DNA of 20,424 nt. It comes from JBEIFW01 sp044370695. GTDB lineage: Bacteria; Actinomycetota; Acidimicrobiia; Acidimicrobiales; Ilumatobacteraceae. How positions within the stretch are numbered: the stretch's first letter is position 1; each line of letters opens with the position of its first letter. Shown piece by piece: positions 15,197 to 20,424 of this stretch. Under the pieces are notes generated by a model, which was not told the origin of the DNA, ran no database searches, and saw only the letters and a list, made by a program, of their open reading frames with translations. The stretch spans positions 1 through 20,424 of the forward strand of contig JBILVB010000055.1 of NCBI GenBank assembly GCA_044370695.1, read 5' to 3'. The position numbers and the translations under genes are program-made.

Positions 15197-17469
15197 GCCG
15201 CTCCGATCGACAGCGTGCTCGGGGGATCGAGCAGGGTGAAGTCCGCCGTGACCGACGAACCGCCGCGGACGGTCACCCCGAGCCGGCCGTCATCGACGCC
15301 GTCGGCTTCGCCGATCGGCAGGTAGCCCGCGATCGGTCCTTCGAGGCGTACCCGTACGGTGTACGGACCCGCCGGTGCGATGTCGACGCGGTAGGTGCCG
15401 TCGGGGCCGGTGGTGGCCGTCGCCTTCACGGTCGTCCCGGTCAGGATCTCGATCGGGACATTTGCACCCGGCGGATCGTCGGTCGAGGCCGTTGGGTCGG
15501 CGCTGATGCGGACCGTTCCGGTCACGGTGCCGGTGCACGTCGGGTCGAGTGCGACCGCCACGGAGTCCGAGTCCAAAGCGCCGGTCTTGGTGGCGGTGGC
15601 GACGGTCTCGATACGGCGCGGGTCCATCGTGCAGGTTCCCGACGCGTTCGAGTCCCAACACATCTGGACAGGGTCGCCGTCGAAGAGCAGTTCGACCTTC
15701 GGCGCGACGGCGTCGTTCCACGGGCTGGAGCCGCGCGGGGTGAACGTGAGATCGACCCGCAGTTCGGATCCCGTGATGCCGGTGAGCCCGACGGTGCCGT
15801 CGGTACCCACGAGTTCGACGGGGCCCTTCACCTTGGTGTTGTCCGAGGTGCTTACGACGGTGGCCCGGAGGCTGGTGAAGTCCCCGCCGGCGGCGAGGTT
15901 CGTGTCGAGGACGCGGGCCTTGTCCCAGGTGGTGACGTGGTTCTTGCCGTCGCAGTAGAACGCCGCCGGCTTCACCGCGAGGCTTGCGTCGCTCGCGCCG
16001 CAGCCCGCTGCCGCCGATGTGAGCGAGAAGCTGAAGAGGATCTTGTCGTGGGTGGCTCCCCAGCCGCATCGTCCGTCAGGGTCACCGTTCACGCCGTACA
16101 CCTTCGCGGTCGTCGCTGCGTACCACCGGCCGCTGCTGAAGGTGCCGGCAGCGCACGGGGCGTCGGTGGTCCAGTCCCAGCACGTCACGCCGCGACTCGG
16201 CTTCTCGCTGCCGTGGAAGGTGCGGGTCGGGCCCTCGGCCTCGTCGGTCGCGAGCTTGTCGTTGTGCCCGGCGCCCCAGATCCCGTCCTGGGTGTCCGTC
16301 GTCGTCTGGTTGTTCCCGCCGAGATCGGTGCACCGCCGGGCGAGGTACGAGCCGAGGCACACGCCGGTGCGAACGGCCTGTGCGTTCTTGCGGAAGAACA
16401 GGGCGAAGCCGAAGCCGTCGTCGGACGACAGTGCCCAGGTGACGTAGCTCGTCCAACACGACGAGCCGGTTGCCGTGTCGAAGCAGTGGAGGTACCCGGT
16501 GGGCGAGCTCTTCTTGTCGGGGAGGGCGTAGTCGTCGGCGTAGGACAGGTAGATGCGGGTCCCGTCGACTGCGATGTCCATGAGCCCGCGGTCGTTCCCG
16601 GTGGCGGTCGGTGCCGCTACCTTGTCGGCGAGGGCCGTCTTCTTCGGGTAGCCCGTGCAGGTGCTCGCCGTCGCCGGGTCCCAGCAGTACAGCTGGTGGT
16701 CGTCGACGACGGCGTACACCTTGCCGTTCACCGCGACGGGCTCGGACCCGCGGTCTTTCTTCTCCTGGGCGATCCGGGCGACGAAGAACGGTTGGGTGCC
16801 GCACGCTGCCGTGGTGGTGGTGTCGAAGCAGAACAGACCGAATCCGCTGCTGTTGCTGCGGCGGTAGTACAGCCGCGTGCCGACGACGGCGGCCCGCCCC
16901 GGGACGTCGCTCGTCTTGCCGTTGTAGGCACTGCTCGGGTGTCCGGCACAGACGGACCCGGTCGCGAGATCGACGCACTGCAGCGTGTTGCCGTTCTCGT
17001 GGTGATGGAGCACGTAGGCCCGTTCCCCGACGATGGTCGGGGTGAAGCCGTCGCCGCCGCTGTTGCCCGTGCTGAGGGTGTTCAGCGGTCTCGGGAGGGT
17101 GAAGATTCGCCCCGTCACCTTGCTCGGGGTGAGTGGGATGGAGAACTTCAGGGCATCGGCGTGGTCCACCGTCCAGTCCGGCGGGAGACGCACCGTGCCG
17201 GAGGCCGCACGATGCGCTCCCTTCATCGTCGCCGTGACCGCCACGCTCGTTTGGGGTGAGCCGAACGAGTGCTGGTAGCCGACCCGCCAGGGTGCCGTGC
17301 CGCTCATCCCTACCGTGTCGATCCCTGCGACCACCGTCGTCGTCTCCGACCCGGCGGCAGGCGCCGGAGCCTGGGCGATGTTGCGAGCGGCGGCGTCAGC
17401 TCGTGGTGCGCCGGCAAGGGCGCCGAGAACCAAGGCGCCGGCGATCCACGCGTGCTTGTTCCTGGGCAC
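15193..17469 (-). CDS. Large secreted Cys-paired propeller-like protein, module 2 (divergent copy)
   Basis: Paralogue of the module 1 and 3 large proteins, 758 residues from GTG 17469; TTG 17475 would add two residues. A signal peptide (core WIAGALVLGALAGA) ends near ADA at 24-26. It has the same order of parts: an N-terminal beta domain with PWRVGY and PPDWTV, the histidine run HHH at 155-157, and EAEGPTRTFH at 410-419. The Cx8C pairs are C165-C174, C214-C223, C262-C271, C329-C338, C371-C380, C430-C439 and C604-C613. Differences: the NCC segment before EAEGPTRTFH is absent, and the C-terminal domain lacks the DxNxNG calcium-type loop (here RISADPTASTDDPPG). By eye identity to the other two is well under half, while those two are far closer to each other. 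It follows the module 1 small gene by about 65 bp containing a hairpin. Confidence 0.83.
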   Translation of the reverse strand: MPRNKHAWIAGALVLGALAGAPRADAAARNIAQAPAPAAGSETTTVVAGIDTVGMSGTAPWRVGYQHSFGSPQTSVAVTATMKGAHRAASGTVRLPPDWTVDHADALKFSIPLTPSKVTGRIFTLPRPLNTLSTGNSGGDGFTPTIVGERAYVLHHHENGNTLQCVDLATGSVCAGHPSSAYNGKTSDVPGRAAVVGTRLYYRRSNSSGFGLFCFDTTTTAACGTQPFFVARIAQEKKDRGSEPVAVNGKVYAVVDDHQLYCWDPATASTCTGYPKKTALADKVAAPTATGNDRGLMDIAVDGTRIYLSYADDYALPDKKSSPTGYLHCFDTATGSSCWTSYVTWALSSDDGFGFALFFRKNAQAVRTGVCLGSYLARRCTDLGGNNQTTTDTQDGIWGAGHNDKLATDEAEGPTRTFHGSEKPSRGVTCWDWTTDAPCAAGTFSSGRWYAATTAKVYGVNGDPDGRCGWGATHDKILFSFSLTSAAAGCGASDASLAVKPAAFYCDGKNHVTTWDKARVLDTNLAAGGDFTSLRATVVSTSDNTKVKGPVELVGTDGTVGLTGITGSELRVDLTFTPRGSSPWNDAVAPKVELLFDGDPVQMCWDSNASGTCTMDPRRIETVATATKTGALDSDSVAVALDPTCTGTVTGTVRISADPTASTDDPPGANVPIEILTGTTVKATATTGPDGTYRVDIAPAGPYTVRVRLEGPIAGYLPIGEADGVDDGRLGVTVRGGSSVTADFTLLDPPSTLSIGAA
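15201..15204 (-). promoter_or_regulatory. Ribosome binding site nested in the end of the module 2 large gene
   Basis: GGAG on the minus strand, 4 bases before GTG 15196, read within the S-I-G-A-A codons that end the large protein. Confidence 0.6.
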
Positions 17470-17501
17470 TCGCAACCATCGGATGCGACCGGCTGGACTT
17501 G

Positions 17502-17518
17502 AGCAGGCGGGGCCTGCT
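17502..17518 (-). terminator. Intercistronic hairpin between modules 1 and 2
   Basis: AGCAGGC and GCCTGCT form a perfect 7 bp, GC-rich stem with a 3-base loop. It lies between the stop of the module 1 small gene and the start of the module 2 large gene. No T-run follows on the minus strand, so a partial terminator, RNA-processing or mRNA-stability element is as likely as a true terminator. Confidence 0.4.
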
Positions 17519-17534
17519 GCGATCGGGTGGTCGG

Positions 17535-18059
17535 TCAGGTTCGCGGCGGGCAGGCGGCTCCGGCGAGCATGGCGGAGAGGTCCGCCGTCTCGTGCAACTC
17601 GTGGACGAGGGTGCCGGCGAACGCTGTCGGGTTGCGCGGATCGGCGGCGACGATTCGGGCGCGGGCCCCGGTGAGCTCCTCGGAAGCGGCCTCGGCCGCT
17701 TGCCGTTCGGCCGCCGTGAGCGGCGCGCCGGGTCGCTCGAGGAGGGCGACCACCGGTGCGATGGCTGCGACCTGGTCGTCGAGGATGCGCAGCGCCTGGA
17801 CGCGAGCGGCTTCGAGATCGGGCGCCTGGCGCAGCGCAGCGAGGGGGTCGGGGTCACCCTGGGCGCGGGTCTGCTGCCAGACGTTCACCGCACGGCAGCG
17901 CTCGGAGCGAACGGCCGGACTCACGGTCTCGCCCTGCGCCGTCGGATCCTGGGCGGTCGTCCCCCGGCTCCCGCCCAGGGCGCCGAGCTGCGTCGCGAAC
18001 AAGGCGCCGGCCGCAGCGATCGCTGCGAGCGCGACGACGAGTCGGAGCTGGTGGGTCAT
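17535..18059 (-). CDS. Small membrane-anchored two-Cys protein, module 1 partner
   Basis: Unrecognised protein of 174 residues. The N-terminal hydrophobic segment at about 6-23 (RLVVALAAIAAAGALFA) is followed by a Thr/Gln/Gly-rich linker, then helical sequence containing C55 in SERCRAVNVWQQTR and ending in C170 (GAACPPRT). It is clearly related to the module 3 partner: both have the RCxAVxxWQQxR block, a DPDPLA segment, a later RPxAPL segment and a terminal CPxx. ATG 18059 shares one base with the stop of the large gene (TGATG), and GGAG lies 7 bases upstream inside that gene. Predicted outside the membrane, tethered by its N-terminus. No catalytic motif is seen; a subunit, anchor or chaperone role for the large protein is inference from coupling. 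Confidence 0.82.
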   Translation of the reverse strand: MTHQLRLVVALAAIAAAGALFATQLGALGGSRGTTAQDPTAQGETVSPAVRSERCRAVNVWQQTRAQGDPDPLAALRQAPDLEAARVQALRILDDQVAAIAPVVALLERPGAPLTAAERQAAEAASEELTGARARIVAADPRNPTAFAGTLVHELHETADLSAMLAGAACPPRT

Positions 18060-20424
18060 CAGGTCGCTCCGATCGGCGTGATCGCAGCACCGGGCGGGGC
18101 TTGCAGGCCGAAGTCCGCAGTGACGGTGCCGGCGGTGGGGACGCTCACGGTGGACCGGCCGTCGAGGGTGCCGTCGGGGTCGACGGACACCGTGTAGCTG
18201 GTGCCGGTGAGGGTGAGGTCGAGGTCGTAGGTGCCAGGCGGGTTGAGGGTGACGGTGTAGGTCCCCGCGGCGGAGGTGGTGGCTGTGGCGACCAAGGTGC
18301 CGTTGCGGCGGAACACGATGGTGAGCCCGGCGATGCCGGGGTCGGTCCCGGTGATCGTCCCGTTCCGGTCGGCGTCCTCGACGACCTTGCCGGTCACGGT
18401 GCCGGAGCAACCGGCGTCGCCGGAGACCGGGACGGTGCGGGCGGCCGTTGCGTTGGTGCCCGTGACGGCCGACAGCGTGACCTCCCGCGGGTTGGTGGAA
18501 CAGCCGAGCGACGGGGTGGGGTTGGTGCAGAACTGGATCGGGTCGCCGGAGAAGAGCAGTTCGATCTTGGGGGCGACGCCGTCGTCCCATGCGTTCGTGG
18601 CGACGGCTTCGAGTTCGACCTCGGCGCGCAGCTCCTGGTTGGTGGCTTCGGGGATTCCGCTGAGGTCCACGCTGCCGTTGGTGCCCAGCAGGTTCACGGG
18701 CCCGGCGACGGCGGTGTTCGTGGACGTGTTGACGACGGTCATCCGGGCACGGGTGAATTCGGTTCCGGCCACGAGCGACGCGTCGCTGAATCTGGCCTGC
18801 GACCAGGGCAGCGGTCTCGAGTTCCCGTCGCAGTAGAACGATCGAGGTCGAACACTCACGCTGAACGTGTAGCGCTTGCAGCCCGGGGTGCCGTCGGCGA
18901 CGCTGAACGAGAAGACCTTCCGCGAGTCGGTCGCACCCCAGGCGCAGGTGCCGACCGTGGTGAACCCGTAGGGTCCACCGCCGGAATTCGGGGGCAGGTT
19001 GCGGCGCAATCCGTCGGTGTAGCCGTTGCCCGAGCACGGGGCGTCGGTGGTCCAGTCCCAGCAGAACACCCCGGAACCCGCCGAGGTCCACCAGCCACCG
19101 GCGGCGTGGAAGGTGCGGGTCGGCCCCTCGGCCTCGTGCCACGCGGCGAGGTAGGGGATGCTGCAGCAGTTGTTCCGGTTGAACGTGCCCCACATCCCGT
19201 CGGGTGTCGCCTTGGTGGTGGGGTTCGTGCCGTCGAGCCCGACGCAGGTCCGGGAGAAGAGCGAACCGAGGCACACCCCGGTGCGGTTCCCGGCGGCGTC
19301 CTTGCGGAAGAACACGGCGACGGCGTTGCGGTCGTTGGCGGCGAGCGCGACGGTGACCGGGGTGGCCCAGTTCGAGCAGGGCTGCCCGGAGCCGACGTCG
19401 AAGCAGTGCAGGTAGCCACGCTTGACCGGCTCGTTCCAGGGGCGCACCGTCGGCTGGGCCATGTCGTCGGCGAACGACACGTAGAGCCGGTTGCCGTCGA
19501 CGGCGACGTCGATCAGGCCGACCTCGTACTCGGTGTTGGCCGTGGCCGGGATCCTCCCGACGAGGGCGGTCGCCTTGGGGTAGCCGCTGCACGCCAGTCT
19601 CGTGATGACGTCGAGGCAGTGGATCTGGTGGTCGTCGACGACGAGGTAGATCTTCGTGCCGATGGCGACCGGCTGGGACGACCGGTCGAGACCCATCTCC
19701 CAGACGTACTTCGGGCGACTCACCAGGTTGACGCGGCCGCACGACGTACCCGTGGCCGGCACGATGCAGACCAACCCCAATTGCGTGTCGTTGATCTTGA
19801 ACCACAGCGTGCCGTCCACGACGACCGGTGCGCCCGGGGCGTTGTTGGCGTACGCCCCGAGCGTGGTCGGGTAGCCCGGGCAGATCTGCTTGATCGTCAG
19901 GTCCGTGCAGCTGATGGGATTGTTGGCGTCGTCGTGGTGGTGGTGGACCATGTACGCGCGGCCGCCGAGGATCGTCGGCACGTAGCCGTCACCGGTGCTG
20001 TTGGCGTCGATCGCGGCGTCGGGCGGCGGGGGTACGGGCACCACGCGCCCCGTGGCCCGGCGAGGCAGGAGCGGGTTGGTGAACCGTGCGATCCGCGTGG
20101 CCGAGGTCGGCGTCGGGGTGAAGGTGGTGCCGTCGCTCGACCACGACACGCTCCAGTCCGGTGGAACGCTCGCCGTCACCCCGGCGAAGGACTGCGTGGT
20201 GTCCGCAGTGGCGGTGATCGAGGCGTTCACGTACGGGCCGGGGGCGTCGAGCGCGTACCCGATCCGCCAGGGCACGGGGGCGTTGTTGGTCGCCACTGCC
20301 GGACCGACGACGGTGATCGACTCGCTCGACGCAACCACCTGCTCGAGCCGAGGGGTTCCGGCCTGCGACGCCACGGCCGGGGTCACGGCCGCGATCAGGC
20401 CGAGCAGCGGCACGGCGAGCGCTG
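18059..20424 (-). CDS. Large secreted Cys-paired propeller-like protein with SdrD/CnaB-like C-terminus, module 1 (5' end outside window)
   Basis: Partial at its N-terminus: the frame is open to the window edge and the first residues (ALAVPLLGLIAAVTPAVAS) are the core and cleavage region of a signal peptide, so only a few codons are missing. Numbering from the GTG at 20413, it has VPWRIGY (48-53), PPDWSVSW, a four-His run at 157-160, NCC (415-417) and EAEGPTRTFH (427-436). The Cx8C pairs are C169-C178, C216-C225, C266-C275, C337-C346, C381-C390, C451-C460 and C629-C638. From about 669 there is an SdrD_B-like domain with a DADRNG loop. It is very close to module 3 throughout, including RRNGT and VDPDGTLDG near the end. 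Secreted; no wall-sorting signal is seen. Its stop shares one base with the small partner's start. Function unknown. Confidence 0.85.
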   Translation of the reverse strand, partial: ALAVPLLGLIAAVTPAVASQAGTPRLEQVVASSESITVVGPAVATNNAPVPWRIGYALDAPGPYVNASITATADTTQSFAGVTASVPPDWSVSWSSDGTTFTPTPTSATRIARFTNPLLPRRATGRVVPVPPPPDAAIDANSTGDGYVPTILGGRAYMVHHHHDDANNPISCTDLTIKQICPGYPTTLGAYANNAPGAPVVVDGTLWFKINDTQLGLVCIVPATGTSCGRVNLVSRPKYVWEMGLDRSSQPVAIGTKIYLVVDDHQIHCLDVITRLACSGYPKATALVGRIPATANTEYEVGLIDVAVDGNRLYVSFADDMAQPTVRPWNEPVKRGYLHCFDVGSGQPCSNWATPVTVALAANDRNAVAVFFRKDAAGNRTGVCLGSLFSRTCVGLDGTNPTTKATPDGMWGTFNRNNCCSIPYLAAWHEAEGPTRTFHAAGGWWTSAGSGVFCWDWTTDAPCSGNGYTDGLRRNLPPNSGGGPYGFTTVGTCAWGATDSRKVFSFSVADGTPGCKRYTFSVSVRPRSFYCDGNSRPLPWSQARFSDASLVAGTEFTRARMTVVNTSTNTAVAGPVNLLGTNGSVDLSGIPEATNQELRAEVELEAVATNAWDDGVAPKIELLFSGDPIQFCTNPTPSLGCSTNPREVTLSAVTGTNATAARTVPVSGDAGCSGTVTGKVVEDADRNGTITGTDPGIAGLTIVFRRNGTLVATATTSAAGTYTVTLNPPGTYDLDLTLTGTSYTVSVDPDGTLDGRSTVSVPTAGTVTADFGLQAPPGAAITPIGAT
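18067..18070 (-). promoter_or_regulatory. Ribosome binding site nested in the end of the module 1 large gene
   Basis: GGAG on the minus strand, 7 bases before ATG 18059, read within the I-G-A-T codons that end the large protein. Confidence 0.6.

Noticed and set aside
10181..20424. Large proteins as PQQ-dependent dehydrogenases.
   Set aside because: The blades resemble PQQ repeats only in the CxDxxTG hairpin. I see no PQQ or calcium active-site residues and no substrate domain, and the blade Trp docking pattern is replaced by cysteines.
10181..20424. Cell-wall sorting (LPXTG) or a lipoprotein anchor for the large proteins.
   Set aside because: The C-termini have no LPXTG, hydrophobic segment or basic tail. 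The only early Cys (module 3, C24) is not in a lipobox.
1..20424. tRNA, rRNA, CRISPR array, insertion sequence or phage features.
   Set aside because: No repeat-spacer pattern, transposase or integrase motif, or cloverleaf-like sequence was noticed, and nearly every base is covered by confident coding sequence.

Overview
The window is high-GC, very densely coded DNA with many GTG starts, 1-4 bp gene overlaps and actinobacterial enzyme families. This points to an actinomycete. Acidimicrobiia is my best guess, from the style of the secreted Cys-rich proteins, but no rRNA or tRNA marker is present to settle it. There is no transposase, integrase, tRNA, rRNA or CRISPR array, and no gene-free stretch longer than about 150 bases.

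Left half (79-9620, all on +): a run of eight genes that looks like one catabolic unit. In order: a gamma-glutamyltransferase-fold Ntn hydrolase, two tandem-duplicated amidohydrolase-fold proteins, an M20 metallo-deacylase, a cytosine-deaminase-like amidohydrolase, a PLP-dependent group II decarboxylase, a GntR/FCD regulator and a copper/TPQ amine oxidase. Most neighbours in the first six genes overlap by 4 bp or are separated by under 20 bp, so co-translation is likely. The chemistry reads as: hydrolyse amide or ring C-N bonds, decarboxylate the resulting amino acid, then oxidise the amine to an aldehyde, NH3 and H2O2. The GGT-like protein and all three amidohydrolase-fold proteins lack residues that define their textbook relatives, so the substrate is probably not glutathione, cytosine or another standard compound.

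Right half (9675-20424, mostly on -): three copies of a two-gene module. Each copy is a large secreted protein of about 760-810 residues followed, with a 1-4 bp overlap, by a small membrane-anchored protein of 169-174 residues. The large proteins have a signal peptide, an N-terminal beta domain, a propeller-like region and a C-terminal SdrD/CnaB-like domain. Each carries exactly seven Cys pairs spaced Cx8C, 21 in all. The small partners each keep two cysteines 115-116 residues apart. The ribosome binding site of each small gene lies inside the last codons of the large gene. I know of no described function for this pair; it is the best candidate for an undescribed system here.

Modules 1 and 2 (17535-20424 and 14687-17469) lie head to tail in one apparent operon with a strong hairpin between them. 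Module 3 (9675-12604) is separated from them by a + strand propionyl-CoA synthetase-like gene (12751-14715). That gene is divergent from module 3, sharing a 146 bp region with an inverted repeat, and converges on module 2 with a 29 bp overlap. The rightmost large gene runs off the window at its 5' end.
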